The notes under the pieces are model-generated. The model was not told the origin of the DNA and searched no databases. It saw only the letters and a list, made by a program, of their open reading frames with translations. The translations under genes and the position numbers were made by a program. Source: Chloroflexota bacterium (lineage in GTDB: Bacteria; Chloroflexota; Dehalococcoidia; Bin125). Taken from it: a stretch of DNA of 64,000 nucleotides. This document shows positions 25,134 through 34,680 of this stretch, piece after piece; the stretch's first letter is position 1; each line of letters begins with the position of its first letter. The DNA is taken from contig JAPPFB010000017.1 in the NCBI GenBank assembly GCA_028875225.1, positions 145,920 to 209,919 of the forward strand. Reading direction: 5' to 3'.

Positions 25134-25413
25134 CGCTCATCCTCCAGGACTATCTCACTAATTTTTTTCGATAGGTCTCTATAGATTGACAAGGTGCGCG
25201 CAAAAGATCAAGGGTGTTCCTATCTGCCAATGGCCCACCGACTCGAGTGGCAGCGGGTTCGCCGCAACCCACTCCTCCTGTTTCTCTTCGATGTCTACCC
25301 AGGCCCGACAACCGTCCTGTCGCCAGCGGTGGTCGATTGGCGGGCAAGGCGCGCGGTCTGGTCCGGCGGCCCGGCTGCGAGGCTGGGCAACGCGGCAATT
25401 GCCGGATCGGAGC

Positions 25414-26187
25414 TCACTCTTCGGTTGATTCCGCCTGCGTGAGGTGCCCGCTGACCGGACCGGCGATCCCTTCCCAGTAGCTGTGGAGGTAGCCATGCAC
25501 GGCGCGAATGGCGTAGCTGTACTGGATCGTTGTGTAGCCGCTGGCATCGAGATAGGACGTGTCGGTGCTGTTGGTGTTGGCGACCAAGACTTCCCACTCG
25601 GGGTTTCGGTTGTCCGGATGCGCGGTCTCGATCCGGCGGATTTCGTATCCGGTCAGGCTCAGCGTGACCGCTTGCCAGGAGAGATGGCCCGCGCTCCAGG
25701 TCAGCTGGACTCCGGTGTCTTGCAAGCTGGCGGTCAGGTTGAGCGGCCGTGGGGGATTGGGAATGTTGACCGTGACCACGTTCGAGTAACCAGATTCCGT
25801 CGGGTCATCTCCAGTCCCGCGCAACGCGCTGACTCGATACTCGTACTTCGCGCCGTTCACATTCGCCGTGGCGTCCACGTAGGACGTCACTGTCTGGTCG
25901 GTGTCATCGACCACCGTCGTCCAACTCGTCTGGTACTCAAGGATCCGCTTGCGGGAAACGCGATAGCCGCTGACCGTGTCCGCTTCCAATGTGGGCGCGG
26001 CCCAGGTCAGGGTGACGCCGGCTGACTGAATGCTGGCCGCCAGCGACGTAGGCGACTCCGAGGGCGGATCGGTTGTGCCGGTATGTTGGCCGGTCTGGGC
26101 AACGATCGAAACGGGTTGCAACGACAGCAGGCCTGCGAGCAGAAGCGTGAGGGCGACCAGTCCTCTCGCCGCCGCTGCGAGGTTCAT
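25414..26187 (-). CDS. Secreted protein with two fibronectin type III domains
   Basis: A protein of 257 residues from ATG 26187 (GAGG upstream; an ATG at 26199 is also open). It has a signal peptide (LVALTLLLAGLLSLQPVSIVA) and two fibronectin-III domains (about 45-140 and 145-250) with typical strands (VTLTWAAPTLEADTVSGYRV; YEYRVSAL; VQLTWSAGHL; YSYAIRAVHG). It ends soon after the second domain with no anchor, so it is probably released or bound by partners. Divergent from the 11-repeat protein gene; the 260 bases between them must hold both promoters. Confidence 0.8.
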   Translation of the reverse strand: MNLAAAARGLVALTLLLAGLLSLQPVSIVAQTGQHTGTTDPPSESPTSLAASIQSAGVTLTWAAPTLEADTVSGYRVSRKRILEYQTSWTTVVDDTDQTVTSYVDATANVNGAKYEYRVSALRGTGDDPTESGYSNVVTVNIPNPPRPLNLTASLQDTGVQLTWSAGHLSWQAVTLSLTGYEIRRIETAHPDNRNPEWEVLVANTNSTDTSYLDASGYTTIQYSYAIRAVHGYLHSYWEGIAGPVSGHLTQAESTEE

Positions 26188-26448
26188 CTGCCGCCTCATC
26201 TCGAGCGATCCAACCGCCAGGCGCCACGACTCTTCGCGTAGGGCGCACTCGAACAATCGGACCGCAAATCGCGTCGTGTCGCCTGGTCAACCCGCGGTTC
26301 CCCGTACAGAATCGGATACGGCGCGACCGGAGATGGAACATCAGGCCAGAGACGTAGTGAATTGACATCATCAGAAGAGATCAGATACATATGACCACAT
26401 CATATGGCACTACATTCAGATTCCTATGTGCCGCGGAAGGAAAATCCG

Positions 26449-29400
26449 ATGTTATTCGAGGTGCTGGAACGCACGAGATCTCGAGGGCGGGGTCTAGCGC
26501 TTGCGCGGCGCTACAGATCATCACTGCTACTGGCAGGCCTGGCGGCAATTCTGGCGCTGTTGGCCGGTGCGGCCGTCTTCAGTTCGCTGATCGGCAGCGG
26601 CGGCCCGTTCAGTCCGGGCGTCAGTGCGCAGCAGACCACGACGCTCAGCGTGGAGGCGATCCGATTCCTGGGCACGCCCGATGGCGATGTCTACGTGACC
26701 GGCGACTACATCTATGTCCAGATGGAGTTCAGCGACATGCCGGATAGCTGGAGCTTCCACAACCGGCCGACTCTGAAGCTGCAGGTTGGAGACAACGAGC
26801 GAACCATGCTCGGCGGCTTCGACGGCGAGTACGCACGCTTTGACTACGTCGTCGTCGATGGAGATCTCGACACTGACGGCGTCTCGGTGGACGCCGACTC
26901 CCTGGGCGGCAACGTCGTCTACGACGGCTCAACGATCGCCCTGTCAGGCATCAGCCACGATGCGCTGGACGGTGGGCAGGCGCACCGCGTCAGCCATCCG
27001 CTGCCGACGGTCGACTCGATTTCCTTCGACACCACGCCAAGCGGCGACGTCTACGAGGCGGGCGAGGCGATCAAGGTCAAACTGGACTTCAGCGCCAACG
27101 TCAGCCGTGACTCGAGCGATCCGCTGAAGCTGAATCTGAAGGTCGGCGACAACGACCGTCCGATGCGCGCGAGCTACAGCGGCAGCGAGGTCACCTTCTC
27201 CTACACGACCAAGACCAGCGACGTCGACACCGACGGCGTCTCGGTCGACGCAGACTCACTCACCGGCAAGCTCAAGGTCGGTTCCGTGACGTTCGACGCG
27301 TCCGCCATCGACCATGATGCGCTCGACGGCGGCACGTCGCACCAGGTCAACCGAGCCCCGCCGACGGTTGAGTCGATCGCGTTCGACTCGACGCCGGCCG
27401 ACACGCTCTACCTGACCGGTGAGACGATCGAGGTCGAGGTCGAGTTCAGCGAGGACATTGCGGAAGACTCCAGCGATCCCTTGACCCTGGACCTGCAGGT
27501 GGGCGGCAACACGCGGTCGATGACCGCCAGCATCGTCGACGACACTGCCACGTTCAGCTACACGGTTACGAACGCCGACGCCGACGGCGACGGCGTGTCC
27601 GTCGTTGCCGACTCCTTGGACGGCACGATCGTCGTCGAATCGATCAGCCTGGCGGCGTCGCTGATCAGCAACGACGCGCTCGACGGCGGCGACAGCCACC
27701 GCGTCAACCCGGCGGCGCCGACGATCGAGGACATTGAGTTTTCCAGCACCGGTCCCTACACGATCGGCGACACGATCAGCATCGAAGTGGAATTCGACGC
27801 GACGGTCGATGGCGACTCCAGCGACCCGCTCACGCTGACCCTGCAGATCGGGGACGACCAGCGCTCGGCGACCGGGATCTTCGAAGGCAGGCTGATCTAC
27901 TTCCAGTACACCGTGGTCGCCGCCGATGTCGACACCGACGGCGCAGCCGTAGTCGCCGACTCCATGAGCGGCACGCTCGTCTACAACGGAATCTCCTACA
28001 GCGGCTCCGACATCGCGGTGTCCGCCCTGGACGGCGGCAGCGCCCACCGGGTCAACCGCGCGCCGCCAACCGTCAGCTCGATCACGATCACGAGCGAGCC
28101 GACCGACGGCGTCTACGAGACCGGCGACCGCATCTCGGTGACCGTCGACTTCGGCGAGAACCTCACGGAAGACGCAAACGACCGAGTGACGCTGGATCTC
28201 CAGGTCGGCACTCGGGTGCGGACCCTGACCGGGACGCTCGACGGCTCTGAGGCCTACCTCCGTTACGAGGTCGTCGCCGAGGACTACGACATCGACGGTG
28301 TGTCGGTGATCGCGGACTCCCTGGACGGCACGCTGCAGTCCGGCTCGTACACCTGGGACGCATCGACGATCAGCAACGACGCCGTCGACGGCGGCTCCGA
28401 TCACATCGTCAACCCGGACCAGATCACGGTCGAGCAGATCCGCTTCCAGGGCGGGCCCAGCGACCACATCTACGACACCGGTGAGCAAATCAGCATCGAG
28501 GTCAAGTTCAGCTCCTGGCCGGGCGAAGACTCTAGTGATCCGGTCAAGCTGGCCGTCACGATCGGCGACGAGGTGAAGTCGCTGACGGGCGGGTTCGACG
28601 GCGAATACGCCTACTTCCGTTACACGGTCACCGCCGACGACTTCGCCCCGGACGGCGTCACGGTCGAAGCCAACTCGCTGTCCGGAACCTTGATTGTCAA
28701 CGGCAACCGGATCGACATGACCACGGTCGATCACGCCGTGCTCGAGGGCGGCGCGTCGCACCTGGTCAACCGACCGGATGCGCTCGGTGTGCTCTCGACC
28801 GCGTTCACCTCCACCCACGACGAGGACATTTACCTCGAGGGCGACGAAATCAAAGTCACCGTCACGTTCAGCTCTCCCGCGCAAGCGGATGACGGTGACG
28901 TCACATTGCTGCTGCAAGTGGGAGCCAATCAGCGGACCATGACGGGCAGCTTCAACGGCACCCAGGTAGCTGTCTTTAGCTACACGGTCCTGAACGCCGA
29001 CTATGACTCTGACGGCGTTTCCGTCATCGCCGACTCGATGAGCGGCGACATCGCGTACGCCGGCGGTAACTACACGTATGACGCCTCCGACCTGACCGTT
29101 GGGGCAGTTGCGGGCGGCGATGACCACCGCGTCAACGTGCCGATTCTCAGATCGATTCGCTGGAACTACGCCTCCTGGCACGACTCGGATCCTGGGACCG
29201 ACGGCGCGTACCAGACCGGCGACGTCATCTCGGTCCATGCGGACATCAACGTTCACGTGGCCACGAATCTGGCCAATCTGGCAAACCAGGCGAAGCTCAG
29301 GATCAGGGTCGGGAACGAAGACCGCTTCGCGACTCTCACCAGCGGCGGCGGTGGTCTGGGACTCGACCGATTCGACTATGTAGTGACTGACGAAGACGAA

Positions 29401-30765
29401 GACCTCGACGGGGTCTCGATCCCGGCGAATGCCTTCTTTGGAGAGCTTCTGACAGCCGGAGCCGGGGTGCTGGACGTCAGCGAGTTTCAGCACGAGGGCT
29501 TGACTTCGAAGTACCGCGTCAACCCCGTCGCCGACATCGACTCGATCGAAATCACGTCGACGCCGACGAACTCGTCGGGTTACACCCTCGGTGAGGCGAT
29601 CATCGTGACGGTCAGCTTCTTTGAGGAGGTTGAGATTGGCGACGTGAGCCGGGAGTCGCACCCCGCACTCGATCTGATCTTGCATGGCGTTTCCAGCGGC
29701 GACGACGACACCCGCGTGGTACAGGCATTCGCCGATGTCGAAGCCAACCAGCGATACGACGAGATCGACTTCGTCTACCCGGTCGAACGCACCGACCTGG
29801 CGGAAGACGGCGTGTCGGTTGCGGCCAACTCGATCAATGCCAACGGTGTGTCGGTCACTCTCGTCAGGAGTGACCTGTTCACCAACCTGCGGCACGACGC
29901 TGTCGCCCAGGACACGAGCCAGATCATCGACTCCAGGCTGAAGATCGTGTCGGTGAGCTTCAGCTCCACGCCCGACGCCGACTCCTACTACGGATTGAAT
30001 GATGAGATCGCGGTCACTGTCGTCTTCAACCAGGAGGCCCAACTCACCAGTCCGGATCCGAGGACGTTCCCCTCGCTGACCGGTCTGGATTACGACGAGG
30101 ACGACTCGACCACCGCTCGAACGTTCGTCTACGACAGCGGCGGATTCACCAACACCTGGGTGTTCAAGAGCACGGTCGAGGCGGGCGCCAACTCCTACTA
30201 CGGCATCAGCCTCGACGCGATCGATGCGGATGACGATGTGAACGACCTGATCAACGCCCGCTCGACCGCCGAGGTGCTGCTCGAGTTCGACGGCCTCGAC
30301 AAGGACGCGACGCAGCAGGCCTACGGCGGTCCGATGGCGACTTCGGTCACCGTCACCTCGACGCCCGACTCCACGGACGGCTACGAATCCGGTGAGAAGT
30401 TCACCTTCGAGGTGAAGTTCGGCGACACGATGCTCTTCGAAACCGAACCCGAGATCGACCTGAAGGTCGGCAGCAACATCAGAGTTGCAAAGCTGATCGA
30501 CGATCACGACTACGTGGACGTCGACAAGCTCCAGTTCGAGTACGAGTTTGTCGACGGCGATTCGGACTCCGACGGGATCGAGATTCTCGACACCTGGTTC
30601 CTGGTCTCCGGCGACTTCGACCGCGGTTACCTCCTGACTGGAGACACGAGCGACTCAAGCACGTATAGCCAGCCGATCTGGCAGTTCGTCAATCCCTCGC
30701 CCGGCGTGCTTAGCAGCCACAAGGTCCAACAGGCCACTGGAATCTCCTGGCTGCCGGACGACTAG
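26449..30765 (+). CDS. Large exported protein with 11 tandem ~105-residue repeats
   Basis: A protein of 1,438 residues from ATG 26449 (GGAAGG 8 bases upstream). After a signal/anchor (LLLAGLAAILALLAGAAVFSS) come 11 repeats of roughly 100-110 residues. Consensus elements are SIxFxSTPxxDVYxTGExIxV, SSDPLTLxLQVGxxxR, FxYTVxxxDxDTDGVSV, ADSLxGT and ALDGGxxHRVN. Repeats 1-7 are close to one another; 8-11 are diverged and the last lacks the full ending. The DxDxDG loop of each repeat looks like a calcium site. The same repeat occurs twice in the protein at 22-23.8 kb. Predicted extracellular beta-sandwich fibre; the repeat family is not one I can name. Confidence 0.8.
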   Translation: MLFEVLERTRSRGRGLALARRYRSSLLLAGLAAILALLAGAAVFSSLIGSGGPFSPGVSAQQTTTLSVEAIRFLGTPDGDVYVTGDYIYVQMEFSDMPDSWSFHNRPTLKLQVGDNERTMLGGFDGEYARFDYVVVDGDLDTDGVSVDADSLGGNVVYDGSTIALSGISHDALDGGQAHRVSHPLPTVDSISFDTTPSGDVYEAGEAIKVKLDFSANVSRDSSDPLKLNLKVGDNDRPMRASYSGSEVTFSYTTKTSDVDTDGVSVDADSLTGKLKVGSVTFDASAIDHDALDGGTSHQVNRAPPTVESIAFDSTPADTLYLTGETIEVEVEFSEDIAEDSSDPLTLDLQVGGNTRSMTASIVDDTATFSYTVTNADADGDGVSVVADSLDGTIVVESISLAASLISNDALDGGDSHRVNPAAPTIEDIEFSSTGPYTIGDTISIEVEFDATVDGDSSDPLTLTLQIGDDQRSATGIFEGRLIYFQYTVVAADVDTDGAAVVADSMSGTLVYNGISYSGSDIAVSALDGGSAHRVNRAPPTVSSITITSEPTDGVYETGDRISVTVDFGENLTEDANDRVTLDLQVGTRVRTLTGTLDGSEAYLRYEVVAEDYDIDGVSVIADSLDGTLQSGSYTWDASTISNDAVDGGSDHIVNPDQITVEQIRFQGGPSDHIYDTGEQISIEVKFSSWPGEDSSDPVKLAVTIGDEVKSLTGGFDGEYAYFRYTVTADDFAPDGVTVEANSLSGTLIVNGNRIDMTTVDHAVLEGGASHLVNRPDALGVLSTAFTSTHDEDIYLEGDEIKVTVTFSSPAQADDGDVTLLLQVGANQRTMTGSFNGTQVAVFSYTVLNADYDSDGVSVIADSMSGDIAYAGGNYTYDASDLTVGAVAGGDDHRVNVPILRSIRWNYASWHDSDPGTDGAYQTGDVISVHADINVHVATNLANLANQAKLRIRVGNEDRFATLTSGGGGLGLDRFDYVVTDEDEDLDGVSIPANAFFGELLTAGAGVLDVSEFQHEGLTSKYRVNPVADIDSIEITSTPTNSSGYTLGEAIIVTVSFFEEVEIGDVSRESHPALDLILHGVSSGDDDTRVVQAFADVEANQRYDEIDFVYPVERTDLAEDGVSVAANSINANGVSVTLVRSDLFTNLRHDAVAQDTSQIIDSRLKIVSVSFSSTPDADSYYGLNDEIAVTVVFNQEAQLTSPDPRTFPSLTGLDYDEDDSTTARTFVYDSGGFTNTWVFKSTVEAGANSYYGISLDAIDADDDVNDLINARSTAEVLLEFDGLDKDATQQAYGGPMATSVTVTSTPDSTDGYESGEKFTFEVKFGDTMLFETEPEIDLKVGSNIRVAKLIDDHDYVDVDKLQFEYEFVDGDSDSDGIEILDTWFLVSGDFDRGYLLTGDTSDSSTYSQPIWQFVNPSPGVLSSHKVQQATGISWLPDD

Positions 30766-30784
30766 GACCGGCGCCCTACAGGCC

Positions 30785-30816
30785 GAGCGGGACCAGGAGA
30801 ATCCCTGGTTCCGCTC
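30785..30816 (+). terminator. Strong hairpin after the 11-repeat gene
   Basis: A 13-base-pair inverted repeat (GAGCGGGACCAGG / CCTGGTTCCGCTC, one G-T pair) with a 6-base loop lies 20 bases after the stop codon. No long T-tract follows, so it may be a terminator or an mRNA-stabilising hairpin between this gene and the next secreted-protein gene. Confidence 0.5.
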
Positions 30817-30863
30817 GATCTGGTTCGCCGATGTCACAGGACTGATCTGGAGCTGGAGGAATC

Positions 30864-32207
30864 ATGCACGACGTGACCAACGCACTCCGAATGCGGCGTC
30901 TGGCACTGGCCCTGGTTGTCGCGATGGTTGCCGCACTGACGGCGACGGCAGTCTCGCTAATGCCTGCGTCTGGAAACTCGCTGCCCAAGCCGAGCGAAGT
31001 CGAAGTGGAAGTCGTGACTTCAGGCATGAAAGTTACCTGGGAAGCACCCGACACCTCGAACGCGAACTTGCCCGGTCAGCTCTTGAGCTACAAGGTCGAG
31101 CGCCAGGAGGGCCTGTCGGGCGACTGGGCGGACTTCATCAAGGACACCAAGAGCACGACGACGGCGCTGATCGACACGACTGGCGGCACGAGCGGGCGCT
31201 TTGAGGCGGGCATCGCCTACTTCTACCGCGTCTCCGCGATCTACGACGATGGCAATGACGGCACGAGGACCAGCGATCCCTCGCACCACGGCGTGCGAGT
31301 CGCTCCCAGCTACCCGATGCCTACAGATCTCGAGCGCGAAGACTCGACCGAGGGCACCGAGTTGGAGTGGGTACCGCCGGACCTGTCCGATCCCGATCTG
31401 GCCAGCGTCCCGACGAAGACCGGCTACGCGCTGACCGTGAATGGGAGCTCCGGCTCAACCTTCACGCTCGCCGCTACCGCCTCGACCTACACGCACTCGA
31501 GCGGCGACTTCAAGGACAGCTACGAGATCATCACCCTCTATGGAGTCTGGGAATCGCGCGAGGCGCGCTTCGCCCAGGGCACCCCGCCCCCGGTGCCCGC
31601 GCCGACCAACCTGGACGGCTCGGCGAAGGCGCAGGGACTCGAAATCACCTGGGATGCCCCCGACACCTCGAGCATCGATCTGGACATCGACATCGTGGGC
31701 TACGAGATTCTGCGCCGCCGCGCGAAGCCTGCGTTCGAGACGATTCAGAGCAACACCAACAGCACCTCGACCACGCACCTCGACAACCTGACGGAGGCGA
31801 ATGGATACTTCATCGCCGGGCAGGCCTACACCTACCAGGTGCGGGCCATCTACAGGGACGATGACTACTACGAGTACCGCAGCGATCCATCGGAATCAAG
31901 CACGGTCTGGGTTCCCAATTACCTGAAGCCTGACGACTTCTCCAGCGAAATCTCAGGCGGCGACATCGAGTTGGACTGGGACGCGCCGACGATCAGCTGG
32001 AACGCGAACCGCTCCGGCCTGGACGGATACAAGCTCACCATCGTCACGCCCGACAATTCGTCCACGACCGTCAGTTTCGACACGAGCAACACTTCCTACA
32101 CGTACGAGCCAGACGACACCGGCATCTACGTGTTCCAGATCGTGGCCACCTACGGCGTCTTCAGCAGCCGGATTGAAGTGGAAGTCGTCTCGATCGGAGG
32201 CTCATAG
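30864..32207 (+). CDS. Secreted protein with four fibronectin type III-like domains
   Basis: A protein of 447 residues with a signal segment (LALALVVAMVAALTATAVSL) and four fibronectin-III-like domains (about 40-150, 155-238, 245-350 and 355-445). Typical strands are MKVTWEAPDTS, YFYRVSAIYDD, LEITWDAPDTS, YTYQVRAIYRDDD and IELDWDAPTISWNANRSG. Domains 2 and 4 are shorter variants that end in YGVWESR or YGVFSSR. GGAGG precedes the ATG. It is paralogous to the next gene, which looks like its domains 3-4 plus a signal peptide. Confidence 0.82.
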   Translation: MHDVTNALRMRRLALALVVAMVAALTATAVSLMPASGNSLPKPSEVEVEVVTSGMKVTWEAPDTSNANLPGQLLSYKVERQEGLSGDWADFIKDTKSTTTALIDTTGGTSGRFEAGIAYFYRVSAIYDDGNDGTRTSDPSHHGVRVAPSYPMPTDLEREDSTEGTELEWVPPDLSDPDLASVPTKTGYALTVNGSSGSTFTLAATASTYTHSSGDFKDSYEIITLYGVWESREARFAQGTPPPVPAPTNLDGSAKAQGLEITWDAPDTSSIDLDIDIVGYEILRRRAKPAFETIQSNTNSTSTTHLDNLTEANGYFIAGQAYTYQVRAIYRDDDYYEYRSDPSESSTVWVPNYLKPDDFSSEISGGDIELDWDAPTISWNANRSGLDGYKLTIVTPDNSSTTVSFDTSNTSYTYEPDDTGIYVFQIVATYGVFSSRIEVEVVSIGGS

Positions 32208-32242
32208 GTCCCGGCGTTGCAGCCATGAAGCGACACCACAGG

Positions 32243-32268
32243 CAGGCGGACCCGGGTCAGCCCGCCTG
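32243..32268 (+). terminator. Inverted repeat after the four-FN3 gene
   Basis: CAGGCGG and CCGCCTG separated by 12 bases, 36 bases after the stop codon. It is a modest hairpin without a T-tract; it could end transcription or be part of the adjoining palindromic repeat region. Confidence 0.3.
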
Positions 32269-32306
32269 ATGGGTTTCGAGGAAGGTCGGACTCTAACCAC
32301 CCAACG

Positions 32307-32378
32307 AAGTCGCCCCCGCGCAGGCGGGGGCACGACGACCGGTACGGCGCACAGAGCCCCGCCTGCGCGGGGCCGACT
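32307..32378. repeat. Palindromic intergenic repeat, copy 1
   Basis: A 72-base element made of two GC-rich palindromes (CGCCCCCGCG-c-AGGCGGGGGC and GCCCCGCC-TGCGCGGGGC) with AAGTCG/CGACT ends in inverted orientation. The core is closely similar to the element at 61631-61704. Such paired palindromes resemble REP/BIME units or very small MITEs. Confidence 0.65.
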
Positions 32379-32425
32379 CCCACTGAGGCACGCACGGCGC
32401 GCGGAGGTACGAGACGGAGACCCCC

Positions 32426-33142
32426 ATGTCCAGGAGCAAGCGAATCACAGCGGTCACGAATCGAGGAGTCTCGCTCACCGCTATTGCGCTCGCCGTGGCC
32501 GCCGTCCTGATCCTGGCGGCGGACCGTGCGCAGGGAAGCTCGCCGCCCGCGCCCACGGGACTCAGCGGCGAGGCTGTGACGAGCGGCCTCAAGATCTCCT
32601 GGGACGCGCCCGACACCTCGGAGACAATCACCGGCTACGAAATCCAGCGCCGCCGCGGCAGCGCCGACTACACCGTGCTGGTCAACAGCACGGCCGGCAC
32701 CACAACGGAGTACACCGACACTTCCGGCGAAGGCGTGGACTTCAGCTTCGTCGCCGGACGGGAATATGACTACCGGGTCAGAGCCATCTATTGGAGCTCG
32801 TCCAGCGGCGAGACGCGCAGCGATCCGACCGACGCCGTGACTGTCACGGTGCCCGACTACCTGGGCCCAACCAGTCTGACCGGCTCGGACGTCGGTCAGG
32901 GACCGCTCCTGGAGTGGGTCGCGCCGACCATTTCATGGGAGTCGAACCGCGCGGGGATCAGCGGCTACCTGCTCAGGATCATTCCGCCCACACACAGCGC
33001 AAGGAGCGCCGCCATCGATTCGGATGACACCTCGTACCACTACGGCGCGTCGGAATCCGGCAGCCACGAGTTCAAACTCAGCGCCGTCTACGGCATCTTC
33101 AAGAGCCAGCCCGCGACGGTGACCGTGGATGTGTCCGACTAG
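32426..33142 (+). CDS. Secreted protein with two fibronectin type III-like domains
   Basis: A protein of 238 residues with a signal peptide (LTAIALAVAAVLILAADRAQG) and two fibronectin-III-like domains (LKISWDAPDTSETITGYEIQ ... YDYRVRAIYW; LLEWVAPTISWESNRAGISG ... FKLSAVYGIFKSQ). The second half closely parallels domains 3-4 of the preceding four-domain protein, so this pair arose by duplication. Exported; no anchor or enzymatic motif seen. Confidence 0.82.
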   Translation: MSRSKRITAVTNRGVSLTAIALAVAAVLILAADRAQGSSPPAPTGLSGEAVTSGLKISWDAPDTSETITGYEIQRRRGSADYTVLVNSTAGTTTEYTDTSGEGVDFSFVAGREYDYRVRAIYWSSSSGETRSDPTDAVTVTVPDYLGPTSLTGSDVGQGPLLEWVAPTISWESNRAGISGYLLRIIPPTHSARSAAIDSDDTSYHYGASESGSHEFKLSAVYGIFKSQPATVTVDVSD

Positions 33143-33274
33143 GGCCACGGTGCATCGACTCCGCGTTGCACTCCTGTCGTCGTAGGTGACGCATTCATTG
33201 AACAGTTCGCCGGTGTACCAGCCCCTTCAAAGACACCAGTTCGTTCAGCGAAACCACCCATCGCGAGTGCTAAT

Positions 33275-34621
33275 GTGAGTCGGCAGTCCGACAGGTTCCG
33301 GGAGACAACCGACGACGCGGACTCAACCTGGTACGCGTCTGTATCCTCTGCCGACTACGACGACGGCGACTCGGCCTGCGATGCGGACGACTCGTACATG
33401 AAGCGCCTGTTCTCCGGTATCGCCCAACACCTCAACGAATCGGTCCGCTTCAGCGCCGACGAACTGCGAACGCTGGCGAACATCTCGGCCTGGGCGCGTT
33501 GGTTCGTAGTTGCAGCGTCGTTCGCGCTGATCGGCTTCCACGACGACTACACAGACACCCAGTTGATCGTGATGATGACCGGCGTCGGCATCGAAATCGT
33601 CGTCAATGCGGTATTCCACTACGCGGTCTGGAAACGCAAGAGACTGCGCTGGCAGTGGCTGCTCGCCATGGCCATTCTCGACATCGCGCTGGCGACCCTG
33701 ATGATTGGCGTTCGCGGCGGAATCGACTCGTACTATTTCGTTGTCTACTTCCCAATCCTCGCGGTGTTCTCTGTGATTTTCACATCGCTTCGATTGGTGG
33801 CGATGCTCACCGCTCTGATCATCGTGGCCTATGTGTTGACCACGCTGCTGGTCGGCGACGGCATTCAGACCGAGCTGGCCGAGCACCGGGACCTCTACAT
33901 CCGGCTCGTGTTCCTGTTGCCGGTCGTCGTCTCCGTCAACGCCGTGGCCAAGTTCGAGCGCAGCGGACGCCGGGACGCGCTGCAGCGTGAGCAGGCGCTG
34001 CTCAACGACCGCCTCGAGCTCTCGCAGACGATTCACGACACCGCCGCCCAGGCCGCCTACATGATTGGTCTCGGCGTCAACGAGGCCATTCGAATCGCGG
34101 GGACGAGCAACACCGAGCTCAATCGGACCCTGGAGGCCACATCCTCCCTGACCAAGTCGGTGATGTGGGAACTGCGACAGCCGATCGACGCCGGCGCGCT
34201 TTTTGAAGGCGCATCGCTGAGCCGGGTGCTGCGCGCGCACATCCTGACCTTCAACTCGGTTACCTCCATGACCACCGATTTGGAGATTGAGGGCGACGAG
34301 CCACCTCTGCCGGTCGACGTTCGGACGCGGTTGTTCTCAATCGCACACAACTCGCTGGCCAACGCCCTGCGCCATTCATCCGCAGACGAAGTCAGGGTGC
34401 AACTGCAGTTCAGCAACGGCGCGATCCGCCTGTCGGTCAATGATGACGGCGTCGGCTTGCCCGACGACTACGAATCTCGCGGTCGGGGATTCACCAACAT
34501 GCAGCGCGACGCCGAGCTCATTGGAGGGGAGCTCCAGGTCGAGTCCTCCAGCAACGGCACGTCCGTGACGTGCACCGTGGCCAGGGAGCCGGCCTGGCCG
34601 ACAGATGGGAATACATACTGA
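33275..34621 (+). CDS. NarL-type sensor histidine kinase
   Basis: A protein of up to 448 residues. The start is uncertain: GTG 33275 gives full length, ATG 33398 removes a disordered 41-residue tail, and neither has a strong Shine-Dalgarno site. There are about five to six hydrophobic segments (residues about 70-220) but no extracellular sensor domain. A HisKA_3-like dimerisation helix follows with phospho-acceptor His in LSQTIHDTAAQ (about residue 253). The HATPase domain has NALRHSSADEVRVQL, NDDGVGLPDD and GRGFTNMQRDAELIGG. It should phosphorylate the response regulator encoded 59 bases downstream. Confidence 0.88.
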   Translation: MSRQSDRFRETTDDADSTWYASVSSADYDDGDSACDADDSYMKRLFSGIAQHLNESVRFSADELRTLANISAWARWFVVAASFALIGFHDDYTDTQLIVMMTGVGIEIVVNAVFHYAVWKRKRLRWQWLLAMAILDIALATLMIGVRGGIDSYYFVVYFPILAVFSVIFTSLRLVAMLTALIIVAYVLTTLLVGDGIQTELAEHRDLYIRLVFLLPVVVSVNAVAKFERSGRRDALQREQALLNDRLELSQTIHDTAAQAAYMIGLGVNEAIRIAGTSNTELNRTLEATSSLTKSVMWELRQPIDAGALFEGASLSRVLRAHILTFNSVTSMTTDLEIEGDEPPLPVDVRTRLFSIAHNSLANALRHSSADEVRVQLQFSNGAIRLSVNDDGVGLPDDYESRGRGFTNMQRDAELIGGELQVESSSNGTSVTCTVAREPAWPTDGNTY

Positions 34622-34680
34622 TGCCCCAGAACAACAAGGTATGTTGAGAGTGGTCGTCTACGCATCTGGAGAAGCCACCA

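Noticed and set aside
27256-30507. A 1,083-codon open frame antisense to the 11-repeat gene
   Set aside because: It mirrors the repeat periodicity of the plus-strand gene, is rich in Arg/Val/Asp/Gly as expected from high-GC antisense reading, and has no signal peptide, Shine-Dalgarno site or domain.
26449-30765. CRISPR array suggested by regular repeats
   Set aside because: The periodicity is about 315 bases, in frame and protein-coding; there are no short identical repeats with unique spacers and no cas genes.
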